Below are positions 49,801 to 60,942 of a stretch of 64,000 bases of DNA, one piece after another (within the stretch, counting starts at the first letter, position 1; each line of letters begins with the position of its first letter). Where the stretch lies: positions 1,178,001 through 1,242,000 of the forward strand of contig JAIWND010000004.1 in assembly GCA_025330725.1 (NCBI GenBank), read 5' to 3'. The notes below the pieces were generated by a model that worked only from the letters and a program-made list of their open reading frames with translations, searched no databases and was not told the DNA's origin. The translations under genes were made by a program, and so were the position numbers. This DNA comes from Chlamydoabsidia padenii (Eukaryota > Mucoromycota > Mucoromycetes > Mucorales > Cunninghamellaceae).

Positions 49801-52516
49801 TATCTGAGAAGCCGCCCTTCCGAGATCATTCTTGAGGTAGTCGATGGTGTCTGATGTAGTATTTAGATTTGCTGTGTTGATTGACGGTTGGTTAAGTTCA
49901 TCAATGCTACTTTCCACTGCTGCGAGTTCCATTTGATAAGTGTCGATTTTTTTGCTTTGTTGACATAGCTGTTGGTCCCAATTGCTTATTATTCCGTCGT
50001 CATTGATCAACGTATCTGATAGCTGAGGCACTCGATCTCCAAACATTTCCTCCATGTCGCCTATCAAGTGAGTTGCTGAGGATATGTCTTGCGCCAGTTG
50101 ATTGTGCATATTTCGAAGTGTGGTGTGTACTGCATCAAGTTGTTTATACCATCCAAGTGCCACCTTAAACATTTCGAGCTTTTGTTCCAGAGTTTCCCCT
50201 AGTAAAATCAGTTCTGCAGATCTTGATTCCACCGCCGCTTTCACCCGCTTGTTGCCAGCTTCATTTTCTTCATAGTCCAAGGAAGATGCTGTCTCTGTGT
50301 AAGGGATGCGGTCAGCCGTGTCAGTAATGAGACGCACAGCTTGTTCTTGAAAGTCGGCATTTTCGTCCACCAGTTGCTTTTCCATCCTATCGAGGCCATT
50401 CGTATCACCATCATGAGGAGCCCCTTGTTGATCCAGGAATAAAGCATACATCTTGTCAGTCTGTTGCACGAGCTTTTCAATGAGACCGTACCCACGACGA
50501 TAAATCAAATCATTGCCAGAGTTCATAAAATCCACCATGATCAGATATTGTTCGACCACCCGACGAGCAAAGGACACCCGATGCACCAATGATTCAAACT
50601 GTTCTTCCACACCCACTTGTCGGGATTCCAAAAACTGAGGCAATTCGATATCAGAAGTGTCGTCCATTTCTTGATAGAGATTCACAGTGGTGGTGAACTG
50701 ACCTTGATCAAAGCGAGAGATTTCCAATTCCAGATCCAAAAGTGTGTCAATAACTGCCGATTTCGATTCCGGTGTAACCGTGGTTCCTTGGTAAGTCCCG
50801 TCTTGCCATCGCGCCCTGGATTGTATGAAGAGATCCAATTCTTGTGCTTTGGTGTTGACCCAGTCGACTGTCTTTGCGAATTCGTTTTCCCAAAAGACTC
50901 GAAGTGTCAAGACTTGTAAACCATGAGAGTGCCGTTTGAGTAGATGTAAGAGCCGGTCCAATGCCGTTAATGTTGCAAAAGTAATTTCGATGGTTGTCGT
51001 ATCAGCAGGGCTATATAGGAAGAGGTATCAAAAATAAAAAATTAGTATCATGTGGTTTTTTTTATCCTGGTATTTATGCTTATTTACCTCAAGTCCTTTT
51101 CCTTTGTAGCATCCACCGTCAAGTCCTTGACATGAGTTCGCAACCGAGACATATCCTGCTTGTTAAAGAGTTCCACTTCCTTTTCCATTGCTTCATGGTT
51201 GGTGTTGAGATCCTCCACTTGATCGGCAGTGATTGATAAGACTTCAGTTGAGGCGCCATTGGGTATATTTGCGTTCACCAGTATATCGATACGTTCACCA
51301 ATCCATTGTCGAATACGCTGCGCTTCCACAAACCAGACCCGAACATCCTCCACCCATGATTGCACCAAATGATATCTTTTCACCAAAGCATCGACCTCGT
51401 TAGGATAAAGAGATTGTTGTTCTTGATCCACTGTACCACTATATTGTTCGATCAGTTGTTGTAAATGCGTTCCTGCAAGAGCCATACGGTTTTCGAGTTC
51501 CTTGATGCCAGTATCGGTAGTCGTCGTTTTCAACATTTCTGCTTGGACCCAATCCAAATCCCGTCGAATCGGTGCAGTTGCTTTAGTAAAGATAGAACGT
51601 TTTCGGAAGACAGTTAAAGCTTGTTGATCATGATCCAAGTACTTTTGCAGAGAATGGTGGGCATCAGTGACGGACTAGCATTATAAAAAATAAAATAAAA
51701 AAGAAGAAGACGAGGGATTAGTAAATGAATTTTAAAGAGAGGGGAAAATATTCTTCTTACCTGCACTAAAGCCAGCCGCCTATCTTTTTCCATCAGAGTT
51801 GGAAATCCATCCTCCATGTTGGCATTAGCCCAAGAGTGATATTCATCCAAGGTATCATTCAAATTCGATAAAGCTTGTTCCATCGCCGCAAGATCTTCTT
51901 CCCACCCATCCATCGTTCGTCCATTTGAATTTCCACCGTCCAAATAATCATGCATGGTCGGGTGAGCAGCGGCCGAATTGAGGGTGCCGTCATCACGTGA
52001 AGTAGTCGCATGAAATCCCAGTGCTTGCCGTGTATGTTGAATGGTATGTAATATGGTCTGTGTCCGCTGCTTCCATGGATCATCATCACTTGCAAGAGAT
52101 TGTCGGAGCCTGGCGATATAAAGAGGAGTCGTGACAACAGTAGGAGGAACAAGGGCGAGCTCCTTTTCGAATAGACCAAAGGCAACTTCACATCGTGTCG
52201 TGGTATCTTGAGTCATGAGAGTATCGAAAGTCGGATCAGATATACAAGTTGGATAGAAGCGTTGCGCCAGACATAAAAAAGCACGCCCATCTTCCCAGTC
52301 CGCCACAAGGTCATTAATGGTGGGTAACTTGCCATGTTTAATATATCCCGCCAATACATCGTTCACCCATGTTAATATAGTGGTAATGTTGACTGTTAAA
52401 GACAAAGAAGTGTTGGTGAGAGTAAGATCGTATCGACGTAATGTTTCACTATCTGGCGTTGGAGTGATGCTGTCAGGTCGTGGTGACGGTGGTGGTGAAT
52501 TGTTATCCAATGACAT
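43809..52516 (-). CDS. Giant CH / spectrin-like / GAS2 cytolinker (spectraplakin-like)
   Basis: Five exons: 51761-52516, 51088-51674, 44447-51010, 44302-44387 and 43809-44206, giving 2796 residues. Residues about 43-125 resemble one calponin-homology domain (ILTWVNDVLAG, INDLVADWEDGRAFLCLAQR). About 2200 residues of Trp-rich helical segments with Leu/Gln heptads follow, as in spectrin repeats. Residues about 2605-2680 are a GAS2 domain, completed over two introns: DLDIEIGRIVNDMPYRVKVK, RYWFGDINPKLVYCRVLKSK and MVMVRVGGGWAELSQFLRDH. The GAS2 domain binds microtubules in animal GAS2 and spectraplakins. SSIPKLKSSR (about 2744) and TLIPTPRP (about 2529) in basic Ser/Pro-rich regions match the SxIP/TxIP motif bound by EB1. 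It probably links microtubule plus ends to actin. One very large exon holds most of the rod. Confidence 0.9.
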
Positions 52517-52625
52517 ATCATGTAAAGTGCAAGGGCAAATACTGATGCAAGCACATAAAAAGGAAGGAGTTGGTGGAATAAGTATGAGCACAGACCGTGC
52601 AATCCGGGAAGAGGGAAGTTTTTTT

Positions 52626-52740
52626 TTAAAAAAAAGGGGGGGGGAAGAAAAGAGTAAAAAAAAGAACTGAATGGCGATTTTTTATAAATGGAAGGGGATC
52701 TGGGTTTAAACATTTTATAAGCACCATATGATACACCACC

Positions 52741-52799
<59 letters not shown>

Positions 52800-52888
52800 C
52801 AGAACCACAAGACAAATAATAAGATGAAGGACATCCAAGGATGTGAATTTTTATTCAATAAAGAGTAAACTATGCTATAACTACCAAT
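52626..52888. other. RPS11 3' flank and upstream region of the GAS2-domain gene
   Basis: Tail of the RPS11 gene and leader of the GAS2-domain gene, both read leftwards. It contains a run of 51 A at 52747-52797. No coding region. Confidence 0.5.
52747..52797. repeat. 51-nt A homopolymer
   Basis: Uninterrupted A run about 230 bp upstream of the start codon of the GAS2-domain gene. Similar in length to the runs at 21348 and 62831. Confidence 0.9.
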
Positions 52889-53789
52889 CTAGAACTTTTG
52901 GAAGGACTTGCTGGCGCTCTTGGCCTTTTGGACCTTGAGGACGTTGAAGCGGACAGTCTTGGAAAGAGGACGGCATTGACCAATGGTAACAATATCACCA
53001 CTATATTATCATACAAATAAAAAAAAAAAAGACAGAGCAAAGAGACGAAGTGCATATTAGTCAAACATGCATTTGGATATCAAAGGCTTGGTAGGCCGTC
53101 ACCTTACCAACTACCTCATCCGTTCATTTATCATCATCATAATCATCATCCATTCAAAGAGCTACTCCTTCAACATTTTGATTTACTTCAAGTATAAACG
53201 ACATACCATAAAGATCAAAAAGTTAGCTTCATCAAAGAAGAGTAAACAACCCCAATCAGAGTCGAATACAAGACGTGACAAAGAATATCCCCATGGATCA
53301 TGAAGGAAATAGATTTGATATATACAATCCGATTACTAGACATGGTGTATTTTTTTTTAGACTTACGCTTCAATGTTGAGGTTATCAAAAGCAGGAGAGA
53401 TGTGAGCAGAGATGTTCTTGTGACGCTTTTCGTAACGAGTGTACTTGGGAATGTAGTGAAGGTAATCACGACGGACAACGATGGTACGCTTCATCTTGGC
53501 AGAGGCGACAACACCAGTCAAGATACGACCTTGGATGTTGACTTCACCAACGTAAGGGCACTTCTTGTCAATGTAAGTACCATACTTGGCTTCCTTGGGG
53601 GTCTTGAAACCATAACCGACTTCCTTGAACCAACGCTTGTTCTTGGAGGACACCTTGGAGTTTTGGAAGACGTGGGGTTGCTTTTGGTAGGCCTTTTCGA
53701 GCTACAAGTGTTACATTAAAAAAGAGGGAGGGCATGAGTATGTTGATTCATAAGAGTGATCTTTATTGTGTACTTACTTGGTCAGACAT
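52889..53789 (-). CDS. RPS11: 40S ribosomal protein uS17 (Rps11)
   Basis: Three exons: 53778-53789, 53367-53701 and 52889-53000, giving 152 residues. The first exon codes only MSDQ, the usual arrangement of ribosomal protein genes with an intron just after the start. Diagnostic segments: [60 protein letters not shown] and [20 protein letters not shown]. It binds 18S rRNA in the small subunit. The second intron (53001-53366) is 366 nt, long for this genome; I looked for a box C/D snoRNA in it and found no C plus D pair. A perfect GCGGGATTTGAA lies 314 bp upstream. Confidence 0.97.
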
Positions 53790-54102
53790 TTTCAATAAAG
53801 TGAGAAAGAGAAAGAACAACCGCAAATTGTTTTCATCCCCTTCTTTTAAGAAAAAAAAAAAAAAAAAGTTTTTCACATCCCGAAGAAAAAATTTTGGTGA
53901 GAACTGATTGGAAGGGGAGGTGACCAAAACCAAGCCACCAGTGAAGGAGACCACTCCCAAAGGAAGAAGATCCACACGCTCTAGTCTTTCTGATATAAAG
54001 ATACTCTCCCTTTAACGATTTCTAATGATCGAGGAAGCTATTGTCACTTTTGTCTTTATTCTTCTAGCGAGTACCCCACTCTATGAAATCAAACATAAAA
54101 TA

Positions 54103-54114
54103 TTCAAATCCCGC
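54103..54114 (-). promoter_or_regulatory. Perfect 12-mer element upstream of RPS11
   Basis: GCGGGATTTGAA on the minus strand, between the 3' end of the 54128-54724 gene and the RPS11 start codon 314 bp away. Confidence 0.5.
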
Positions 54115-54127
54115 TCCGACAAGGCCA

Positions 54128-54724
54128 TTAATAAAACGTCCTGGAAGAAGACGAGGAGAAAGATAGCGAGTCGTGATTGTGCATGAATTGATTCCAACGA
54201 TGAGCGAGGAGACCCTTGATGAACGAGTGATTATTCGTGTTGAGACGGAGGTCAGAGAGTTGCCTATATAAAATATTCACACCCAGCTCTTGGGCGGGTT
54301 TTGAAAGATGGTGAAAGGGTGCATGAATGACCCCATATTTGTCCATGATATAACTGATTGTCTCGATAATACTGGCTTCCACCTCTAACGCAATGTCCCT
54401 TATCTCCCTCAGCCGATGGTTGCTCGAAAAGGGTGGGAGACTGGTGGAAACGAAATGTAACACATGGATGAAAGAAAAAGGATCGGGTGATGGTTCTCGA
54501 GAGCCAATCATGCTAGTGGTATCAGAACTGCTGGTGATACTTGATGATAGTGAAAGATCGGTTAGTGTTTCATTGTCTCTATCACTTTCTGGTAAGTTGA
54601 CCATTTGGTGGAGAAGATCAAGTGCTGCCTTTGAGACTCGGGTCTTGTATTCTTCTTTCTTGGCTACTGTTAAAGTCATGTTCGCGATCTCCATCAATTT
54701 TTCCACCACTGAAGGGTTTACCAT
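54128..54724 (-). CDS. Conserved-looking protein of unknown function
   Basis: Single coding exon of 198 codons from the ATG at 54724. A pyrimidine-rich AG acceptor lies just upstream (about 54740), so a 5' leader intron or a short upstream exon is possible; the frame continues upstream only through poly-F coding of the pyrimidine tract. The N-terminal 45 residues (VVEKLMEIANMTLTVAKKEE) and the C-terminal half (LREIRDIALEVEASIIETIS) look helical, separated by a Ser/Thr-rich linker. No family recognised and no catalytic motif seen. Confidence 0.6.
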   Translation of the reverse strand: MVNPSVVEKLMEIANMTLTVAKKEEYKTRVSKAALDLLHQMVNLPESDRDNETLTDLSLSSSITSSSDTTSMIGSREPSPDPFSFIHVLHFVSTSLPPFSSNHRLREIRDIALEVEASIIETISYIMDKYGVIHAPFHHLSKPAQELGVNILYRQLSDLRLNTNNHSFIKGLLAHRWNQFMHNHDSLSFSSSSSRTFY

Positions 54725-54921
54725 GGTTGTATTTTGTAATCTATAAAGAAGAAGACAAAAAAAAAAAAGAGTGGTTTCCATTTTTATAGATCAAAACATA
54801 TCCCCCCCCCACGCACAAAGTCATCCAATAACAATAGTATCACATACATGGTTCATTATAGTTTATTATTCCAATACACAAAACATATCCATTGAGTTAA
54901 AACAGTAAAAAAGAAGAAGAA

Positions 54922-57324
54922 TTAAACTAAGTCTACTATACAGTCCACCTGGATGCCACCATCTGCCAGTGTCTTAAGGTTTTCTGTCAATGTTTGATTT
55001 ATGGTGTTTTTGTCGATCAAGGCACGGTCGTATACCACTAAAGTAGTCTTGTCGTCCATGGATTCCACAATGAATTGACCGAATTCAGATATCGCTTTTA
55101 CTGCCGTTTCATTGTCCAACAACGCCTGTTGATTGAGATGAATGACAAAGGTGTTTGATTGTTTGATGATATCTAGATAAAAAAAAAAGGGGGGGTCCAG
55201 TAGTAAGTATTGTAAAGTGATGATCAGTCATTCTTTACCTTTTTCTTCTTTTGTAAAGTCAAAGTAATGATAGGCTGATCTGACAAGTGCTGCTTTGTTG
55301 GCGATACTATTGAGAAGAGGAGTAGGTTCACCACTGTCTTCCAATAAACGCACCCATGTTGATCCATAGTTGTATACTTCGTCTTCTTCAAGAGTCCAAT
55401 TGGGATCCACATCATCGTCGGGCTCAGCATCCCACCCGCCTTCACTTCCTGAGAGCACATTATCTTGTCGTTTTTCTTCTTCTGGTTCCACCACTGTATC
55501 GTTTACTGATGCAACATCTTGGCTAGGGTTCCGATGAGAGTCTATCATACAATATAAGTTCAGTCAGTGGTTCTTTTTATATAATCTTGTGCTGTTTTTT
55601 TACCTAGGTATGATATCATTTTGATGAATACTGTTCCAGTCATATAAGCATCATAACCAGCTTCATGGGCCTTGTCTTCAAGATACCGAGGATACTCCCA
55701 GTCCATATCTACAATAAAAATTGTTGTCAGTATTGAGTCTGTTGTCTAATCTTTTTTTTTTCCTTCCTTACCAACACGTGGGTTCTTGAATGCTTCACGA
55801 CTAGTTTCGAAGCGCATGTTTTCTAGATCGGTCGCACCATTGGCAATTTCCTACGGTAAGAGGGGTAAGTATTTCATTGTTGTAGTGGTCATTGTTTTTA
55901 TAAGATAGTTTTTTTACAAGTGACTTACCGCAATTTCAGGTGTAGATAGGGCAATATGCTTGGTATCAATCATACTAGAGTAAAAATGGAGTGAGCTTCA
56001 TTCACGTGATGATTTCTTTTTCGTTTCTTTTCCTTTATATACTTACAGGGGAAATAGTTTCTTGGCTAATAATTTGAATTCTTCCTTGGTATCCGGCAAC
56101 GGTTGCATGAATTGACCAATGATATGACACATATCGAGTAACATATTATGCCCCACCAGTGGTTTCTTTGAATCGGAGATCCAATCTATCACTTTACGGA
56201 AGCCAAGAGCATTGTCACAATCGATCTAAGAAAGGGGAGGCAAATGCGCTTTTCAGCATGTTTGTGGTCAGTATTGTCATCATTCTAATCGTTGTTTGTT
56301 GTTTTTAAGAGTTTTACCTTGAATTGTTCTTCACGTTCTTTATTCCGAGCCTGTTCCTGTTCTTTAGTGACGCGGATGACCCTGATATACCCACGTCTGC
56401 CTTCAGCGACCAATCCTTCGAACCTAGAGACATAAAAAGATAATTAATCACCAAGTGTCATTCATTAATTAATAATTATTGTCATTATTGTTATTCTTAC
56501 TTGTTCCTAACTTCTTGATAAATAAGACGACGGTGATATCCATTCATAGTAGGAATGTTGATCCCATCCTTGTCCACAGGTTTCTTTTGACTAGTTTCTT
56601 CTATCCAGTCATTGATTTTCTTCCTAGAAAATCAAAGATTATAGCAACAATTAGAGTCCAAATATAATATGAAAATATGATTGATTTCATTACCGAGCAT
56701 CTTCCAAGAAGGGACGATCTTTATCATCGACAGGAATATCCGGCATTTGATCATCAAGCACTTTTCGTTTTTCAGCCACAAACTTTTCTTCTTCAATTAG
56801 GTTCATAAACGGTATGCCTTGATAGACCCACTACAATAAAGAAGAGTGAATAAGCGAGGTTTCTTTTTCCAAGATGATAGTTTACCTTGTTAAAGTCAAA
56901 TGCTTGTTTGGCCAAAAAGTCAAAAGCCTGAGCTTGGACATGGAATACACGATTGGGTTGAGATCGACCACCAGCAAAACTTGTGGGGAAGATTGGAAAG
57001 TTGAAGGGTTTGGCGATATAACGTCCAGACGGTTGATCCCACTTGAAGGTGCAAAGGCCAAATTGTATAATAGCAAATCGTTCAGAGGCTTCCTTGTATT
57101 CGTTGTATCGATAATCTCGTGTTTCGATTCTTTTCCCACCACCTGGTCGATGAAGTCCTATGATTGTCAAAGGGTAACAAACGTTAGATTCAAGAGCATA
57201 ATTCTTTTTCAAGTTGTAATACGTTACCTGATAATTCAGTGTCAATGGCCATAAAGTCACATTCATCAATGGCCTCTTTTATTAAAGGTAACTTCTTGCC
57301 GAATTCTTGTCTTGGTATTTCCAT
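54922..57324 (-). CDS. PARN: Poly(A)-specific ribonuclease PARN (DEDD deadenylase)
   Basis: About eleven short exons; first exon 57227-57324 begins MEIPRQEFGKKLPLIKEAID. The DEDDh exonuclease residues are visible: Asp and Glu in FMAIDTELSG (D28, E30), an Asp in LVGHNMLLDMCHIIGQF, and the His/Asp of HEAGYDAYMTG. The segments YNEYKEASERFAIIQFGLCT and FEGLVAEGRRGYIRVIRVTK, containing the R3H-like insertion position, also match PARN. The C-terminal part after an acidic linker resembles the RNA-binding region (GSTWVRLLEDSG, TTLVVYDRALIDKNTINQTL). It shortens poly(A) tails of mRNA and trims noncoding RNA. S. cerevisiae lacks PARN, so its presence here reflects retention in early-diverging fungi. 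It is head to head with the MTQ1-type gene over 192 bp. Confidence 0.93.
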
Positions 57325-57516
57325 ATTACTATGTGTATATATAAAAAAAAAAAAAAGAGTGGAAAGAGAGAAGGAGCAAAATTAAATCTGGCAGCGTAAC
57401 ATAAATGACACGAAGCGGCGTTTGAATAATTTCATGGAGTGTGGCTGCCCTTTCTCATTATAAAAATCTCCATTTCTTTTTTTTCTCTTTTTTGAATTCA
57501 AACTTTTTTTTTTTTA
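57325..57516. promoter_or_regulatory. Compact divergent promoter PARN / MTQ1
   Basis: 192 bp between two outward start codons. GCGGCGTTTGAA at 57415-57426 lies almost exactly in the middle, about 91 bp from each ATG, so one element could serve both genes. Confidence 0.55.
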
Positions 57517-58491
57517 ATGGTTCGACAGTCCCTCAATAAATACTCGACATTGATACGACGATTATTACCAGCTTGTGAATATGATATCTCTTTGGCAAAA
57601 AGACAACTTGGTTGGATGAAGGACAAGATCATTTCGGACAGGACACCTAATTCAACAAACACTTCCTCTTCTCTTACTGTGGACGAACTCGGCACTTTGG
57701 ATACCTTTATCACTCAACGAGTCGAACAACATAAACCATTACAATACATACTAGGTCAGTATATGAAAAAAAAAAGAACATGATCTCTTGACTAACCTTT
57801 CCTCTCGTAGATTCTTTTAGGCACCCAACCGTTTTATGACTTGGACATTATAACTAGACCGCCTACATTGATACCAAGGTGGGAAACAGAAGAGTGGACC
57901 AACCGACTTGTTGAATTACTTGGACCTAACTGGACTCGCTCAAACCGACGCAAGATTCTTGATGTATGCACCGGAACTGGGTGTATCGCTTTGGCACTGG
58001 CCACCCATTTACCCAATACGGACATCACTGGTCTGGATATATCACCAAAGGCGATCCAACTAGCAAACGACAACCTGGTGGCACATCAACATTTATTAAA
58101 AGACAGCGGCAACAAGGTAAGATTCCAACTGGACGATATCTATGAACCTCAAGTCGAACGACACTTCTCTTCCTTTGATCTCGTGGTGTCCAATCCACCG
58201 TATGTGACACATGATGAATATACTTCTTTGGATCCTGATGTCAAACAATGGGAAGATAGACAAGCTTTGGTGGCGGATTTACAAGGTACTCAACTTCATC
58301 GACGTCTTATCCAATTGGTCTCACGCAACAAACAACAACAATCGGATGGTGATCTTCCGACGATTGTAATGGAAATTGGCGGTGAGCATCAAGTTCCAGT
58401 GCTACAAGAACAATTGGACTACTATGGGTTTAACAATATCAAGGTATGGAAGGATCTGGCTGGTAAAGATAGAGTAGTTTTAGCGACATGA
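57517..58491 (+). CDS. MTQ1: HemK/PrmC-type release-factor glutamine methyltransferase
   Basis: Two exons (57517-57754 and 57821-58491), 302 residues. The N-terminal helical domain is followed by QYILGTQPFYDLDI, then the SAM-binding motif ILDVCTGTGCIALALATHLP, LDISPKAIQLA and the catalytic FDLVVSNPPYVTHDEY (NPPY). A long N-terminal part and the PLQYILG motif fit class I release-factor methyltransferases that modify the Gln of the GGQ motif. Yeast Mtq1 does this for mitochondrial Mrf1 and Mtq2 for cytosolic eRF1; the domain layout here is the Mtq1/HemK one. No obvious presequence is visible, so its compartment is inferred. Confidence 0.9.
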
Positions 58492-58772
58492 TTTTAGATC
58501 CCCATTAGGTTACACTCTCCCCCATTATTGTTGCATAATAAAATAGACCGTGACTATGGATCATCGGGGGAAAAACTGGTGTCTCTCTTTTTTTTTTTTT
58601 CTCACGTCTCTCTTCTCTCCTAACTTCACTTTTTATTTATAATGACGAAACCACTTCACTTTAAAAGTACTCTATATTGGCAAGTCTTTACTAAAAAGCA
58701 ACAACAGCAACAACAACAACTTGGGGTCTCATAATACTAACTTTATGCTTTGATTTATCTCCATGGGAATAG

Positions 58773-59051
58773 GGCTTTACCACTAACTTTGGTTGCGGGG
58801 TCAGTCTATGCAGTGGGAAAGAATCGCACTCACCGGCCGAAGAATCCTCTCCAGTTTGAATCGAGTGGTGAAACAGCACAAGATAACGAACAATTAGAAC
58901 AAGTCCGGGCAGAATGGCACCAACGTAATAATGGAATGGGGCTACGGGATGTCAGGTAAGACCTACATATAAACTCCGATAGGATCATTCTTAATGCAGC
59001 TAACCTAAACTTCTTTTTTTTTTTGATAGTCGAAGTGGTGGTGGGGTATAA
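58773..59051 (+). CDS. Small conserved-looking protein, C-terminal two exons (start not resolved)
   Basis: An exon 58773-58955 and a last exon 59030-59051 splice to a frame ending RDVSRSGGGV then stop. The first begins after a good branch site TACTAAC (58735-58741) and acceptor AATAG. It codes LPLTLVAGSVYAVGKNRTHR, a likely membrane anchor and basic stretch, then a Gln/Glu-rich helix. The incoming phase needs two bases from an upstream exon; the ATG at 58642 (MTKPLHFKSTLYWQ and a Gln run) is the obvious candidate but its possible donors give the wrong phase. A small mitochondrial membrane protein is plausible but unproven. Confidence 0.45.
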
Positions 59052-59334
59052 ACTGTCTTTAGTATTATTTTTATATATTACACTTTGTTTGATCAATAAA
59101 CTATGTCTTTTTATTATATGTATGTAATTCATGGGGTTGGGGTGGGGGCTAAAACAGTAGTGACTAAAAGTACAAATTGACCAAAAAGGAAAGAGGGGGG
59201 AGGGCATGACATTCCAGCTATTAGGTTGACTAATGGGAATGATGGAAAAAAATTTCTCTTTATATAGATTCCAAATCACTTGTTTCTCTTTGTGTTTTTA
59301 ACCTTGCCTTTTTTTTTTTTTTTTTCTTCTTACA

Positions 59335-60747
59335 ATGTTAAACGAAGGTACTACTGATTACCCTACGGTTTTCACCGAAAAGCCAATGCCTAATGATTCC
59401 TCTTCTCCTCATCACCAAAAGGATCAAATGGTACAGAAATGGATTGGAATGGTGGATAGATGTTTGGAACAACAATGGAAAGATTCACAACATCTGTTAG
59501 GACGTGCAAAAGCTTTGAAGGAGGGTCTATTTGATCCAGATGTGGTTGTAAAAGAATTAAGTGATCTGGGTCTTGGAATGATGCAGCGCTCTATCGATCT
59601 TCGTCAAGAACTTGTGAATAATGCCTATAGTATTGATGATGATGAAGAGGAGGAGGTGGATGAACATTCTGTCAGTCATTCTTCTTTTGATCCACCGCAT
59701 TCTCCTTTGCATGAATGTTCAAATCCCGACGATACTTTAAATTCGGGCGGCTCTTGTTATATTTTTTTGCCTTCTTCTCCTGAATCCGACATTTATCAAC
59801 CTCTGCTGACAAAGATCCACAACAAGACAGGCTCAACTTATCAAGACGAACACAAACGCTTATCTGATTCCAGTGACAATGGTACTTGTTATTCTCCATT
59901 TACCTTACATTCCAAACTGTGGCAACAACATCTCCAACAAAAACAATCTGGCTCAATGTTGTCGTCGTCTTCCTCATCTTCATCCTTGGCATCGGCTTCT
60001 CCAACGACACTTTACACTTTAAGCTCGTCGAGACATAATAATGGTAAAATTGGCTTAGGATCTCTGTTGGCTCCTTCAAACCCGATAACCTCTTTACAAG
60101 ATGACAATGCATTAATACAAGGCGATACATTAGTACAACAACAGGACGATGAAAAGAGTATGGATTACAACAAAAGCTCATCCCAATGTCTATCGGAATG
60201 CAACTACTCTTCGTCCTTGTCAATAACAGAGGATCTTGAAATCCAGTGTAAACAATGCTTCCTTTGGCCCAGAACCCAGTCTTTGGATCCACTCAAAAGC
60301 GACAACTCTAGCACGGCAAAGGTGGGTCAGGACGATAAAAAGGACATGCCTCCACCTGACATTCTCTCATCCATTCCCATCCGTACATCCTCGTCTCTTG
60401 ACACAGCTCCCTTTGTGATACCTCAAGCAACCACATCGGCACCACTACTATCGGACAACACATCCATGGCTCAAACGATATCGACAAGGTTCCACTTTAA
60501 GAGGACACCAAAGAAGAAATCCATGATCCCGGTTTCATCATCATCATCAATACCAACAACTGCATTTAGTCATCATCGAACAGCATCTGCCACGGACGAC
60601 TTGGGAAACACGGGGAAATCAAACAAGTTTGTGCGGTCTTTGATCACTCGCAAGGTGTCATTCCCGGCTATCTTCTCATCCAAGAAGATCCATCCTACTA
60701 CTTCCATATCAAGTAGCCCGGTACAATCGAATGGTGTTTTTATATAG
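59335..60747 (+). CDS. Low-complexity protein of unknown function, single exon
   Basis: 470 codons without introns. The first about 100 residues are helical and less biased (QMVQKWIGMVDRCLEQQWKD, then HLLGRAKALKEGLFDPDVVV); an acidic run DDDEEEEVDE near 103-112 follows. The remainder is Ser/Gln/Asp-rich and probably disordered, ending in a basic segment (NKFVRSLITRKVSFPAIFSS). The N-terminal helices could be a protein-interaction domain. I do not recognise the family. A CT-rich leader precedes the ATG as in other genes here. Confidence 0.65.
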   Translation: MLNEGTTDYPTVFTEKPMPNDSSSPHHQKDQMVQKWIGMVDRCLEQQWKDSQHLLGRAKALKEGLFDPDVVVKELSDLGLGMMQRSIDLRQELVNNAYSIDDDEEEEVDEHSVSHSSFDPPHSPLHECSNPDDTLNSGGSCYIFLPSSPESDIYQPLLTKIHNKTGSTYQDEHKRLSDSSDNGTCYSPFTLHSKLWQQHLQQKQSGSMLSSSSSSSSLASASPTTLYTLSSSRHNNGKIGLGSLLAPSNPITSLQDDNALIQGDTLVQQQDDEKSMDYNKSSSQCLSECNYSSSLSITEDLEIQCKQCFLWPRTQSLDPLKSDNSSTAKVGQDDKKDMPPPDILSSIPIRTSSSLDTAPFVIPQATTSAPLLSDNTSMAQTISTRFHFKRTPKKKSMIPVSSSSSIPTTAFSHHRTASATDDLGNTGKSNKFVRSLITRKVSFPAIFSSKKIHPTTSISSSPVQSNGVFI

Positions 60748-60828
60748 TTTAGTATTACTTGCTCATATTACCCAATTTTTTATGATTAATACATAATAAA
60801 GACTTTTTTTTAATGAAACTTTGGTTTG

Positions 60829-60840
60829 GCGGGATTTGAA
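60829..60840 (+). promoter_or_regulatory. Perfect 12-mer element upstream of the small secreted-protein gene
   Basis: GCGGGATTTGAA in gene orientation, 103 bp upstream of the ATG at 60943. Confidence 0.55.
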
Positions 60841-60942
60841 TGTTGCATTATAATATTTTGATTTGGGGTTCTTTTCCTTCTCCTCTTCTCTTCTCTCTTT
60901 TTTTTTTTTTAATTTTTATTTTATTTTATCAAAACTAGAAAC

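Noticed and set aside
53001..53366. snoRNA inside the long RPS11 intron
   Set aside because: TGATGA-like sequences occur on the sense strand but no CTGA box follows at a suitable distance.
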